DNA of 64,000 nucleotides from a virus. Both the position numbers and the translations under genes were made by a program. Location of the stretch: IMG/VR virus record IMGVR_UViG_3300028365_000002, positions 1 through 64,000 of that record; one strand, written 5' to 3'. Shown in pieces: positions 17,123 through 24,957 of this stretch (the stretch's first letter is position 1; every line of letters begins with the position of its first letter). Below the pieces are notes generated by a model. The model was not told where the DNA came from and ran no database searches. It saw only the letters and a list, made by a program, of their open reading frames with translations.

Positions 17123-20017
17123 TTATGACCCAAACGGCGCATTGCCGCCTTGTGTATCTGCAGATGCTCCAGGCGATGCACTTGCGTCACCGGTTGTATC
17201 ATCTAAGTCTATATCAGAGTCTGGTCCATCTGCTGCACCCATGTCTGCACTAATATCTGCGCCTGTAATGCCAGCATCTCTCATTTGAGAGCTTGCATCT
17301 TGCTCGCCTGTTTCAAACTCATCTTCGTTTTCTTCTCTCCAAAGCTTTTCGTTGGTGGCAATTTCTTCCTTGGACAATCCTAAAAATCTCTCTAACGCAA
17401 AACGGTTGGCAATAAACGGAACAGCTTGCATAGATGAGAAAGTTGAAATTCTATTGCTGTCAAGTTCTGCTTGTCGATAGCTTGCAAAGTTTTGCGGTGG
17501 CTGTAATTTCAGATCAAACATTGCAACATCGATGTTGATGCCTTTTTGACTTAGATAAAGTTTAAATTCTTTGTTAAACACTTCGGCAACAAGGCTCTGT
17601 AGTCGTTCACAATAGTTGTTGAAGCGTAGCTCTTGAATGTAAGCAGTACCAACACGTCCGTCATTGAATTGGCTTGCACTATCATCGGCACCGGTTGGAA
17701 GGTACGAACTGGGAATACGAAGACCGCGTAACAATTTGTTGGTAAAGTATCTTAAGTCGTCAATCTCTCCAAGGTTGGTACCGCCCGGAAGTGTTTCAAC
17801 TTTTGATCCTCTACCTTCACTGTTGTGAACATATATTCCAGCTGCTAGTCCAAACCAATGGCTGTTACTGTCACTTAAAACAGTAATATCTCCAGTGTCC
17901 ATAGTTTCAGTTAACCATTCAATAGCCGCAACTTTGTGATTTTGTTTGTTAGAGAACTTACTATGCTGACCAGTATAATCTTTTTTCCAATCGCCAAATG
18001 TTCTATATCCTACTACTCCTACAATCTTGTTAAGAGTAGTATCAGTAACCTGTAAGTTGCTGCTTTTATTTTTGTCTCTCTTTAAATTTGTATTTGCATC
18101 TTTGAATGATTGTTGAAATTCCTCGTTATTTTGAAGATGCACTGATAACTTAGAAATACTATCATTGCCAGTATCAAATGCTTCCTTCATTTTATTAAAC
18201 ATGTTTATTGAGAAGTTTATTGTCTTAGCAGCTGAGTTTTTGTTTCTTGATAATTGTAATGACTTGTAAACAGACTGTCTTGATTCTCTTGAAATTTTAG
18301 ACCATCCAGCTAACGCATTTTTTTGATTGCGCTTACTGATTTTTTCCATAAAGCAACTATCCGAATTGGCATACAAGTTCTTCATTCCGTCTAATAACTT
18401 TTGTCGAGATTCTGGATTACTCCACTGCTTATTAATGCTGTATGAACCTGCATTCCTATGTAATTCAATATGATCCGCAGTTAACAGTACTTGTAAATTA
18501 GTCGGATTATTGTTTTTGCTGTTAAAGTCAACATGGTGAACTTGAGTATCTTTTCCCGGCTGCTTGTTTGCCACAGTAGCATGAACAAACTTAATACTTC
18601 CTTCGTTGTTACTACGGTACCTTGTGTATTTTTTATTTTTTTGTTTTGGACCAGAATATCCATCGCGCAATTCTAGCGGCATTAAGCTGTCATTGATTAA
18701 AAGATGCTGAGCTTCTACTTCTCTACCGTCGCGCATAATGAACCTATGATCAGGCGTAGAGGTGATGGTTTCACCGTTGTCCAGTGTTATCTTTAAAACT
18801 TTAGCATTTTTACGAGTGATACCAGCCCACTTGATTTCAGCTGATTCCATTTCATGAGTAATGTTGCTCAACCCATAAGTCCAATTACGCTTGCCATTTT
18901 TATATTCTAAAATTATTTCATCTAACGTTAGCGTCCTTCCGTCTAATAACGGTATTGGTGTTTCTAATGAAAGGCAGGTCTGGGGGAAGAAATAATCCTC
19001 ATTGATAGACAACGGATTGTATGAACTATCAATAACAGTTTGACCTCCGCCTGTCTTCGATGGAATTCGTCTTTGGTGAATTTCTGTTTTTACTCTTTCC
19101 ACAAACTGCATAGCAAGGTGACTTGGCATGTTGCCAACGTCTACATAAAATACTCTGCGCTCTGGCGCACGCTGAACGCGGTAGATGATGATTGCATCCT
19201 CTAGTAATTCTTTTTGCTTGTAAACTTTGAAGATGCTTTCCAGCAAACTGTTGCCAAACGGATAGTTTTGATCCATTCCTTCGCTAAGAGACATGTGTAT
19301 AACATGTTCTGCATCAACTGCTGTCTCGTTCGATTCGTTTGAGAATCTACTTGTGTTCAAATCTGGTGTACTTCCGGGTGCGCCTCCGCCGCTGCCCATA
19401 GACGGTCCGCCCATGCCTCCTGCGCCGTTTGGTCCGTATGCATTAGTGGTGTTTAGCTTGGTCGCCGACAAGCTTTCAAATGATATGTTTATATCCTTAA
19501 CCATGTATTGCTCTGGACGCTTGCCTTCACTTTCGTTTACAATAATTTTACTCAAGTTAGCAGGATCAACATGGAACCACTTTTTGGTTTCAGGGTCTCT
19601 TAGGAAAAATTGGTCACCATACTTGAAAATATTTCTAATAATTCTAAACATACGAGTTTCAAATTCTTGTAATTTTGCCCACCGGTGAAGATACTGACTT
19701 AGAATTTGCACTTCGCTGTTAGTAGGCGCGCCATTGTATTCAATTTTAAATGGTGTGTTGTTTTCTTTGTTCTTTTGAGTGCAAAACTCAGCAAGGATGT
19801 CCAATGCTGCATTTATTTCAGAATCACTGTCCATGGTGTTGTATTGTCCGTAGCGTTCAACACGGTTTGGATTGCCAACATAAACGTCTGGAAGATGTGA
19901 ACTATAATTAGAGGCAGCAGGACCGAGCCCTTGTCCTTTTGAGAAACTAAAAGGACTATAGCTGCCTCCCTGATTCATGCTTGTCGGAACAGGCGAGAAG
20001 TATTTTTTCCACGACAT
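17123..20017 (-). CDS. gp20: Portal vertex protein gp20, interrupted by an intein
   Basis: 964 codons: a 347-residue N-extein, a 385-residue intein (residues 348-732) and a 232-residue C-extein, so the spliced portal is 579 residues, near the T4 size of 524. Portal features include the N-terminal GNPNRVERYGQYNTMDSDSE (~48-67), ALDILAEF, FEFETRMFRIIRNI-like stretch at ~119-130, APERRVFYVDVGNMP (~284-298) and SINEDYFFPQT just before the intein. After it come SEGRGSKVETLPGGTNLGEI, LRIPSSYLP and NDGRVGTAYIQELRF. The C-tail is acidic and Gly/Ala-rich. gp20 forms the dodecameric DNA entry ring and starts head assembly. It is the first gene of the leftward head operon. Splicing is needed for a normal portal. 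Confidence 0.95.
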   Translation of the reverse strand: MSWKKYFSPVPTSMNQGGSYSPFSFSKGQGLGPAASNYSSHLPDVYVGNPNRVERYGQYNTMDSDSEINAALDILAEFCTQKNKENNTPFKIEYNGAPTNSEVQILSQYLHRWAKLQEFETRMFRIIRNIFKYGDQFFLRDPETKKWFHVDPANLSKIIVNESEGKRPEQYMVKDINISFESLSATKLNTTNAYGPNGAGGMGGPSMGSGGGAPGSTPDLNTSRFSNESNETAVDAEHVIHMSLSEGMDQNYPFGNSLLESIFKVYKQKELLEDAIIIYRVQRAPERRVFYVDVGNMPSHLAMQFVERVKTEIHQRRIPSKTGGGQTVIDSSYNPLSINEDYFFPQTCLSLETPIPLLDGRTLTLDEIILEYKNGKRNWTYGLSNITHEMESAEIKWAGITRKNAKVLKITLDNGETITSTPDHRFIMRDGREVEAQHLLINDSLMPLELRDGYSGPKQKNKKYTRYRSNNEGSIKFVHATVANKQPGKDTQVHHVDFNSKNNNPTNLQVLLTADHIELHRNAGSYSINKQWSNPESRQKLLDGMKNLYANSDSCFMEKISKRNQKNALAGWSKISRESRQSVYKSLQLSRNKNSAAKTINFSINMFNKMKEAFDTGNDSISKLSVHLQNNEEFQQSFKDANTNLKRDKNKSSNLQVTDTTLNKIVGVVGYRTFGDWKKDYTGQHSKFSNKQNHKVAAIEWLTETMDTGDITVLSDSNSHWFGLAAGIYVHNSEGRGSKVETLPGGTNLGEIDDLRYFTNKLLRGLRIPSSYLPTGADDSASQFNDGRVGTAYIQELRFNNYCERLQSLVAEVFNKEFKLYLSQKGINIDVAMFDLKLQPPQNFASYRQAELDSNRISTFSSMQAVPFIANRFALERFLGLSKEEIATNEKLWREENEDEFETGEQDASSQMRDAGITGADISADMGAADGPDSDIDLDDTTGDASASPGASADTQGGNAPFGS
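17822..18976 (-). mobile_element. In-frame intein with HNH homing endonuclease inside gp20
   Basis: 385 residues from Cys348 to Asn732 of the precursor. Splicing blocks are all visible: A, CLSLETPIPLLDGRTLTLDE; B, GETITSTPDHRF with the T-x-x-H motif (Thr421, His424); F/G, NHKVAAIEWL and HWFGLAAGIYVHN, ending His731-Asn732, followed by Ser733 as the +1 nucleophile. The HNH nuclease is QVHHVDFNSKNNNPTNLQV then TADHIELH (His494/495, Asn501-507, His516/520). A long basic helical region (~525-690) follows, ending in a 'GYRTFGDWKKDY' segment. Flanks join as ...DYFFPQT / SEGRGSK..., an uninterrupted portal sequence. The insertion point is in a highly conserved stretch of gp20, as usual for homing inteins. 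No frameshift or missing catalytic residue is seen, so it is probably active. Confidence 0.93.
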
Positions 20018-20041
20018 TTTATATTACCTTAATTTTTCTAA

Positions 20042-22501
20042 TCACAAGCCTGCACCCTTGAACATATCTGTTCCTAGTCCGCGTAGGCCTTTTCTTGTTC
20101 TTTCCTGAACTGCAACACCTTGTTGTGTTGCTCCCAGCAATCTTAATATGTTACTATTTAGCTCATTTAGTGCAGTTATTACGCCAGTTTGGTTATTACC
20201 AGAGTCTGTAGAAATCATTTTTGTCTGCTGTGACAACAGCTTTTCTACTACATCTTCTATGTCAGTATCAGAAGTTGCAATGTTGTGCATTACAGCCGGT
20301 GTTGACCTACTAGGGCTCTGAAAACCGTTTGTACTGTTTTGTTGGTCAAAGAAACTTGCTAACATTTCACCAGCAGGCGAATTTCTTGGAACAACTGCTT
20401 CTGATCCGTGCAACATAACCGGTGTGCCGCCGCCAAATTGTTCAAATCCGTCTGTGCCTTGCGAATATTGTTGCAGGCTTTCCAGCACACTTAGTCGATT
20501 CTCAGCAGCCCAAAGCGCTTCAGGATCTCGATACATGCCCAGCTGATTAGTGTTTTCGGGGCCTGAAAGTCGAGCAACTTCTGCTTGCATCCTTGAGATT
20601 TCGTTGCGAAGGGAATCTCGGTTTTCATCGCCGCCGAATTCCCTTTGCACTGATTGGTCTTCTCTGCGTTGTTCTAGAGCTCTATCGTTGATAAACAGTC
20701 CGGCGAAGCCATTGTTAAGTGTGTCAAATAAATTAATTATTTGATCTTCTAAAAATAATCTCATAGAATCCAGCATGCCTTGCACCTCGGAACCTTCCCA
20801 GAGATCAGTTATTTTTTGAATAATATATTCAGAAACATTTACAAATGCAGTACTAATAGAGTTTCGCAACTCTGCATTTTCAAACAATCTAGTAAATACG
20901 CCAGACATCATACTACCAAAATCACCAACTTCCTCAAGCAACGCAATCCATAACCCGTCTTCGCCTACATTTTCAATAAAGTTTTTGCCCCATTCGGTAA
21001 TTACACCAAACGCTATTCCGGCACCTTCGAGTACTCCTTGGAATTTATCTGACTTAACAAAGTTAGCTAACTTTGTTAAGCCAATAGTAAATATGCCTGT
21101 TTCGCCAAATAAATATCTCATAGTATTAGAAATAGTAGTTTTCATCATAGAAAATGGTCCACCCCCTTCGCCAAATGTATCCATCATTTCTTGACCAATT
21201 CTTCCAAGCTCAGTTGCAAACTCACTGTCGAGGAAAGTAGTAAACAAGAAAGATCTAAATGCTGCTAATGCTTGTTCAAACTTGCCAAGTGTGCCTGTTA
21301 TTCTGTTTCTCTTCTCCTGTTCAGCCGCTGCTTCTTCAGAGTTTAGGTTTACCATGTTGTTTAGTTGATATGTATCGTCAACCATTTGCGCCATTGCTCC
21401 TTGCACGCCGCCCATTCCTCTAAGTACCTGCAATGTTGCGTCAGGCATTTGTCGTGCAAATTGTTGCAAATGTGGCTGAACATTATTAGCCATAAAATCT
21501 ACATACTCTTCTTGGCTAACCGATCCGGCACCGACTCGTTGCATGAATTGTGTTATTCCAGGAACTGCGTTTTGCAATGCCCGGCCTAGATCGGATTGTG
21601 CGACTCCGTCGCTGAGATCCAACAACGACTTGTGGAAGCCAGGAAGTGCATTATCCTGTAAAGTATAAATTGCTCTAAGTTCTTCAGCTTTTGCTGCGCC
21701 TAGCCTCTCTTCTACTCTTGCAATTTGATTGCGCACCTGGCCGTCAGTTTGTAATGCTGCCTGAGAATCCATTAATGCTTCGCGTTGCTTGCCAGTTAGT
21801 TTAGCAAGCTTGTCCAGTTGCATGATGTATTCAGCTGCGCCTGCTTGCGATTCTGCATCGCTTCTGATGTTTCTTTTTCCTCGCATGGTTTCTAATGTCA
21901 TGTATCCAATCAGCGATTCATTGACACTTTCCATGGTCATGCCCATTTCAAAGAAACGCTGACCGATGCCCATCCGAATGTCTCTACTAAACTCTCCGAC
22001 AAGTTTTGCACCAGAGGTTACACTACCACCGAACTTAGCAAGTTCAGTACTGTTGCTTCTTACCATTCCAACAAATTCGTCCAAGTTCATTGCTGCGTCA
22101 AGGCTGGTTCTTACCATATCAGACAAGCTGTTGTTAAAACTTCCGCCCACTGAACTCAGTTCTCTAAACTGATCGATTGTTTTGTCAACAAAGTTTACAA
22201 AGAGAGTTATTTTGCCACTGCCCAACAACATTTCAGAAAAGTCGCCAAGTCTGTTACCAGTTATCAGCAGCTTGTCAGCAAATGTACCAACTGCACCAGT
22301 ACCTGCTTTTATGCCTTTGACAAATTTGCTTTGCTCTTTGGTAGCGGCTGCTGTGGATCTATTATAAAGGTCTCTTAATCTCTGCGCATCACTGTTGCCA
22401 GATCCGCCGGTGGTACCTTTGACTGCATCTATTAGTTGTAGTAATGTTGCTTCACTGGCGACTCCTCGGCCGCCTACATTTTTAATTTCAACTTCATCCA
22501 C
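20042..22501 (-). CDS. Tail tape measure protein (probable)
   Basis: 819 residues. Start GTG at 22501 (MDEVEIKNVGGRG...). Long amphipathic helices run through ~40-460. Hydrophobic segments lie at ~95-110 and ~470-560 (LFGETGIFTIGLTKLANFV, GAGIAFGVITEWGKNFIENV). A C-terminal motif GGTPVMLHGSEAVVPR (~687-702) is typical of tape measure proteins. Tape measures set tail length and are injected with DNA. In T4 this role belongs to gp29 (590 residues), and I cannot see clear gp29 identity, so no symbol is given. It is 25 bp upstream of gp20 on the same strand and divergent from gp26, whose product could be its chaperone. A GCTAAATA late motif lies 60 bp upstream. Confidence 0.75.
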   Translation of the reverse strand: MDEVEIKNVGGRGVASEATLLQLIDAVKGTTGGSGNSDAQRLRDLYNRSTAAATKEQSKFVKGIKAGTGAVGTFADKLLITGNRLGDFSEMLLGSGKITLFVNFVDKTIDQFRELSSVGGSFNNSLSDMVRTSLDAAMNLDEFVGMVRSNSTELAKFGGSVTSGAKLVGEFSRDIRMGIGQRFFEMGMTMESVNESLIGYMTLETMRGKRNIRSDAESQAGAAEYIMQLDKLAKLTGKQREALMDSQAALQTDGQVRNQIARVEERLGAAKAEELRAIYTLQDNALPGFHKSLLDLSDGVAQSDLGRALQNAVPGITQFMQRVGAGSVSQEEYVDFMANNVQPHLQQFARQMPDATLQVLRGMGGVQGAMAQMVDDTYQLNNMVNLNSEEAAAEQEKRNRITGTLGKFEQALAAFRSFLFTTFLDSEFATELGRIGQEMMDTFGEGGGPFSMMKTTISNTMRYLFGETGIFTIGLTKLANFVKSDKFQGVLEGAGIAFGVITEWGKNFIENVGEDGLWIALLEEVGDFGSMMSGVFTRLFENAELRNSISTAFVNVSEYIIQKITDLWEGSEVQGMLDSMRLFLEDQIINLFDTLNNGFAGLFINDRALEQRREDQSVQREFGGDENRDSLRNEISRMQAEVARLSGPENTNQLGMYRDPEALWAAENRLSVLESLQQYSQGTDGFEQFGGGTPVMLHGSEAVVPRNSPAGEMLASFFDQQNSTNGFQSPSRSTPAVMHNIATSDTDIEDVVEKLLSQQTKMISTDSGNNQTGVITALNELNSNILRLLGATQQGVAVQERTRKGLRGLGTDMFKGAGL

Positions 22502-22517
22502 GGGCTAGATCATCCTG

Positions 22518-22525
22518 GTTAAATA
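22518..22525 (+). promoter_or_regulatory. Late promoter (GTTAAATA) for gp26
   Basis: GTTAAATA stands 56 bp before the gp26 ATG on the plus strand. It matches the AAATA core of the late consensus but deviates in the first three bases. It is the only candidate promoter for the short rightward gp26 unit. Confidence 0.4.
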
Positions 22526-22560
22526 CGTGTATAACATATATCGATATATAGTGTTAGTAT

Positions 22561-22568
22561 TATTTAGC
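22561..22568 (-). promoter_or_regulatory. Late promoter (GCTAAATA) for tape measure gene
   Basis: The minus strand reads GCTAAATA 60 bp upstream of the GTG start of the tape measure gene. It lies downstream of the opposing GTTAAATA motif at 22518-22525, so the two units would have overlapping, divergent 5' ends. Confidence 0.4.
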
Positions 22569-22580
22569 CGGAGAAAATAT

Positions 22581-23438
22581 ATGGATCACGCATCACCGAA
22601 CCCACTGTCAAAACATTTTAGACAGCCCAAACTTTTTGTAGAATTACCCAGTCGAGGACAGTACTATCCCAACGGTGCAATTAACATTCCTGACAACCAT
22701 CAATTCCCAGTGCTAGCAATGACAGCCAAGGACGAATTGATGTTTAAAACTCCAGATGCATTGCTAAATGGTCAGGCAACAGTGAGTGTTATTCAAAGTT
22801 GTTTTCCTAGTATAAAAGATGCGTGGAGTGTTCCAAGCATCGACATCGATGCAATACTAATTGCTATTCGCATTGCAACATATGGAGAAATGATGGATCT
22901 TGAAATTAAGATTCCACAGACCAATGAAGAAAAAGGGTTCTCAGTTGATCTAAGAGTGATGTTGGACACATTGTCAGCCAACGAATATGATAATATAGTA
23001 GTGTTTGGCCCGTATACTTTTGAACTTCGTCCACTTAACTATAAATCGTATACTGAAACAGCAATGAAAACATTTGAAGAACAAAGAATTTTTAAAACAA
23101 TCAACGACAGAGATCTCGACGATGTACAAAAATTAGAAATGTTTACAAAGAGTTTTGACAAATTAACAGACATCAACATCAGACAACTTGCAAAAACAGT
23201 TGCATCTGTTACATACGATCAAGAAGAAGCTGTTACTGATCCCGAATTTATCACTGAATTTTTTGAAAACACCGAGAAAGAAGTGTTTAAATCAATCATC
23301 GACAGGATTGACCAAGAGAAAGTTAAGTTTTCTGTTAGGCCACAAATAATTACAACAACAGACGAAGATAGAGAAAAGGGCGCGCCCGACACATTTGAAG
23401 TTCCAATAACGTTTGACCAAACAAATTTTTTCGCATGA
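22581..23438 (+). CDS. gp26: Baseplate hub/tape-measure chaperone-like protein gp26
   Basis: I take the ATG at 22581 (MDHASPNPLSKHF...), preceded by GGAGAAAATAT, giving 285 residues; an earlier ATG at 22527 lacks a ribosome site. The conserved gp26 region is clear: FVELPSRGQYYPNG (~22-35), MTAKDELMFKTPDALLNG (~49-66), VIQSCFPSIKDAWSVPSIDI (~71-90), ILIAIRIATYG. T4 gp26 (208 residues) is needed for baseplate hub assembly. Members of the same T4 baseplate family have been proposed to act like lambda gpG, the tape measure chaperone. That reading fits the divergent tape measure gene next door. The last codons contain T TTT TTC, and the stop overlaps the next ORF's ATG. Confidence 0.85.
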   Translation: MDHASPNPLSKHFRQPKLFVELPSRGQYYPNGAINIPDNHQFPVLAMTAKDELMFKTPDALLNGQATVSVIQSCFPSIKDAWSVPSIDIDAILIAIRIATYGEMMDLEIKIPQTNEEKGFSVDLRVMLDTLSANEYDNIVVFGPYTFELRPLNYKSYTETAMKTFEEQRIFKTINDRDLDDVQKLEMFTKSFDKLTDINIRQLAKTVASVTYDQEEAVTDPEFITEFFENTEKEVFKSIIDRIDQEKVKFSVRPQIITTTDEDREKGAPDTFEVPITFDQTNFFA

Positions 23439-23479
23439 GGATCTTAACCTGGCCTCTTGAAAAGATATTAGAGGAGGTT
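23426..23479 (+). promoter_or_regulatory. Candidate -1 programmed ribosomal frameshift signal
   Basis: T TTT TTC at 23426-23432 is in the correct phase with the gp26 reading frame (codons TTT TTC) for tandem -1 slippage. The gp26 stop is at 23436-23438. A hairpin starts 13 nt after the slip site: AACCT (23446-23450) pairs with AGGTT (23475-23479), and CCTCT (23453-23457) with AGAGG (23470-23474), leaving a two-base bulge and a 12-base loop. Slippage would read CGC and then continue through the 75-codon ORF, giving a 360-residue fusion. This copies the lambda G/GT layout. Confidence 0.55.
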
Positions 23480-23662
23480 GAGGTCCTTGAAAGCCAATGC
23501 AAACAATTAAAATTTGATTTATCCAAGCTTTGCTGGTTTATGAGAGGCAGTGTGAGCCTAACTGAAGCCTACGAAATGTGCGTCGAAGATAGAGAAATTA
23601 TTTATAAATTAATCAAAGAGAATCTAGAAACAGCAAAGGCAACCAAGCAACCGTTCTGGTAA
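23435..23662 (+). CDS. Small ORF after gp26, possible GT-like extension (75 aa)
   Basis: 75 residues, MRILTWPLEKILEEVEVLES at the start, then a charged helix, a FMRGSVSLTEAYEMCVEDRE motif (~36-55) and a helical end closing with TKQPFW. It overlaps the gp26 stop by 4 bp (ATGA) in the -1 frame, so it could be translated by re-initiation or as the C-terminal part of a gp26 frameshift fusion. Its length and its place next to a tape measure gene match the T half of lambda G/GT chaperones. The sequence alone does not prove the family. Its stop directly abuts the stop of the convergent gene at 23663. Confidence 0.75.
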   Translation: MRILTWPLEKILEEVEVLESQCKQLKFDLSKLCWFMRGSVSLTEAYEMCVEDREIIYKLIKENLETAKATKQPFW

Positions 23663-24385
23663 TTACTTGGTTACTTTGTAACCCTGTGCTTTTAATTTAT
23701 CAATCATTGCAGCAGTATCGTCGCTGCCTGCACTGCTGGCGAACTTGCTTTTGCTGAAGCCTGCTTGGTCTCCATAAGCTTTGGTGATTACTTGCTTGAG
23801 TATGCCTCTAATCTGTCTTTTGGACAGTGACGGTTCTTCTTCTGCCTCAGAAATACTTTCAGTTGGTGAAGAATTATTTAATTCTGCTTTTTGTGCTTTA
23901 CTTGCCATTCGACCAGTCCTTGAATCTCTCCATTGATTACCCAACCATTTGAATTCAGATCCGTCGGCAGTTTTTGCCACCGATCCACGTTCGCGTGGCT
24001 CAGCAGCAGCAGGACTCCCGGGGGCAGGAGCACTGGTGTCACCAGTAGGGGCACCTCCACCGGACAACGGTGGCTCTTGGCGAGGATTGTCCATTCCGAC
24101 AGCCCCAGGTCCAGCAGCTTTATCAGCAGCAGCATCTACAATTGGGTTACCAACTGTCCCAAGACCTTTTTGATTTAAATAATTTTTTACAAGTGACGGT
24201 GTGGCAGTTTTGTTTCCTGAGTTCTTCATGTAAGTTAATAATTCAACTTCCATGGACTGAACTTCATCTTTCAATGATCCTCTAGTTGCTTTGTCAGCTC
24301 TCTTCAAATTACGACCCTGCTTGGTCAGTCCTAAATTCAATTCAACTAGATCATTATTCTCGCATATAACAGTGTACACTTGCAT
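23663..24385 (-). CDS. Unknown protein with central Pro/Ala/Gly-rich linker (240 aa)
   Basis: 240 residues. The N-terminal ~75 form a helical domain (LLTYMKNSGNKTATPSLVKN, then YLNQKGLG). Residues ~85-135 are a Pro/Gly/Ala-rich linker (PPLSGGGAPTGDTSAPAPGS). Next comes a short conserved-looking patch, SEFKWLGNQWRDSRTGRMAS (~141-160), then an acidic stretch and a helical C-terminus (SKRQIRGILKQVITKAYGDQ). No catalytic motif is seen. A perfect TATAAATA late promoter lies upstream at 24412-24419 and AAGGA precedes the ATG, so it is a late, probably virion-related, protein. I do not recognise a named family. Its stop touches that of the convergent 75-residue ORF. Confidence 0.75.
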   Translation of the reverse strand: MQVYTVICENNDLVELNLGLTKQGRNLKRADKATRGSLKDEVQSMEVELLTYMKNSGNKTATPSLVKNYLNQKGLGTVGNPIVDAAADKAAGPGAVGMDNPRQEPPLSGGGAPTGDTSAPAPGSPAAAEPRERGSVAKTADGSEFKWLGNQWRDSRTGRMASKAQKAELNNSSPTESISEAEEEPSLSKRQIRGILKQVITKAYGDQAGFSKSKFASSAGSDDTAAMIDKLKAQGYKVTK

Positions 24386-24411
24386 TTACATATCCTTAAC
24401 TACATTAATAT

Positions 24412-24419
24412 TATTTATA
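24412..24419 (-). promoter_or_regulatory. Late promoter (TATAAATA, exact consensus)
   Basis: The minus strand reads TATAAATA exactly, 27 bp before the ATG of the 240-residue gene. An AAGGA ribosome site lies between. It is one of the two best late-promoter matches in the window. Confidence 0.75.
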
Positions 24420-24425
24420 CTTATT

Positions 24426-24445
24426 AGATGAACTAACGTTCATCT
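24426..24445. other. Perfect 8-bp hairpin upstream of a late promoter
   Basis: AGATGAAC, a TAAC loop and GTTCATCT form a perfect inverted repeat 6 bp upstream of the TATAAATA motif. It has no T-run on the minus strand, so it is not a standard terminator. It could be a transcript end for the early block or a protein-binding site. Confidence 0.4.
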
Positions 24446-24532
24446 GTTCTTTCGCTGTCGCTCAATCACGTTTCAATCTCTTATAACAAAAGCTTAAAGT
24501 TATAATATACATATAGTGAACGTCTATTAACA

Positions 24533-24718
24533 CTAGATATTCATGTAGATTGTTTCGGTCAGACGGAACCTTTGTGTGGCCCCGTCGTCTAAAAGATTTA
24601 CTTCATGTGAGTTATATCCAGCCATAGACTTTGGAAATAGGTATTTATTATACACAAGTTCATTGGGCTCTGACCTTTCCCAACCTACGTCGACATTGCG
24701 CCATGTACATAACATCAT
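24533..24718 (-). CDS. Possible small protein (61 aa)
   Basis: A 61-codon frame, MMLCTWRNVDVGWERSEPNE at the start and ending FRLTETIYMNI. The residue mix (WERSEPNELVYNKYLFPKS, YNSHEVNLLDDGA) looks like a real folded protein rather than random sequence. Against it, no ribosome site is visible before the paired ATGs and there is no promoter nearby. A stop codon lies two codons upstream, so the frame is not a fragment of something longer on that side. It lies in the otherwise gene-free region after the 93-residue gene. Function unknown. Confidence 0.35.
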   Translation of the reverse strand: MMLCTWRNVDVGWERSEPNELVYNKYLFPKSMAGYNSHEVNLLDDGATQRFRLTETIYMNI

Positions 24719-24957
24719 ATACTAAAGATAATATACAATATAAGATACACAGCACTACCTCCCGCTTCGTTCCGATTGCTAAGGAGTTTTTATGAACTAT
24801 GTTGTGTTTTTCAATTGACAGTAAACAATTTATACCAACCGGTGAGCCCAATTTGTTTGGTGGCTTCCTCCCTCTGGGGAGTTGATCAGTATGTTACGTG
24901 TGTTCCTATACGGTAACCTTTTCCACAGCGGAGAATTTATAATCTGGCCCGCCAACC

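Larger units (their letters stand above)
24386..24957. other. 570-bp region between early and late minus-strand blocks
   Basis: Mostly non-coding by appearance. It holds the late promoter at 24412-24419, an 8-bp hairpin at 24426-24445, one possible 61-codon ORF (24533-24718, minus) and a weak 5-bp GC hairpin at 24868-24881. AT-rich runs surround 24720-24745. No tRNA was recognised on either strand. It marks the junction between the gp55-gp47-gp46 early block and the late gene at 23663-24385. Confidence 0.5.

Noticed and set aside
17120-17127. CATAAATA late motif before the 83-residue gene
   Set aside because: It lies only 5 bp from the ATG, so a transcript from it would have no leader; kept as a note under that gene, not as a promoter.
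23641-23672. AACCAAG/CTTGGTT inverted repeat at the convergent stops
   Set aside because: The 18-base loop and lack of a T-run make it a poor terminator; listed only as noticed.
24787-24813. Eight-codon plus-strand ORF after a perfect AAGGAG (MNYVVFFN)
   Set aside because: No gene follows that it could regulate on the plus strand; probably chance.
24660-24851. 63-codon minus-strand frame
   Set aside because: Overlaps the more protein-like 61-codon frame, no ribosome site, Cys/Arg-rich random-looking sequence.
24386-24957. tRNA genes in the gap regions
   Set aside because: No cloverleaf with a GTTCRA-type T-loop and matching acceptor stem was found on either strand by eye.
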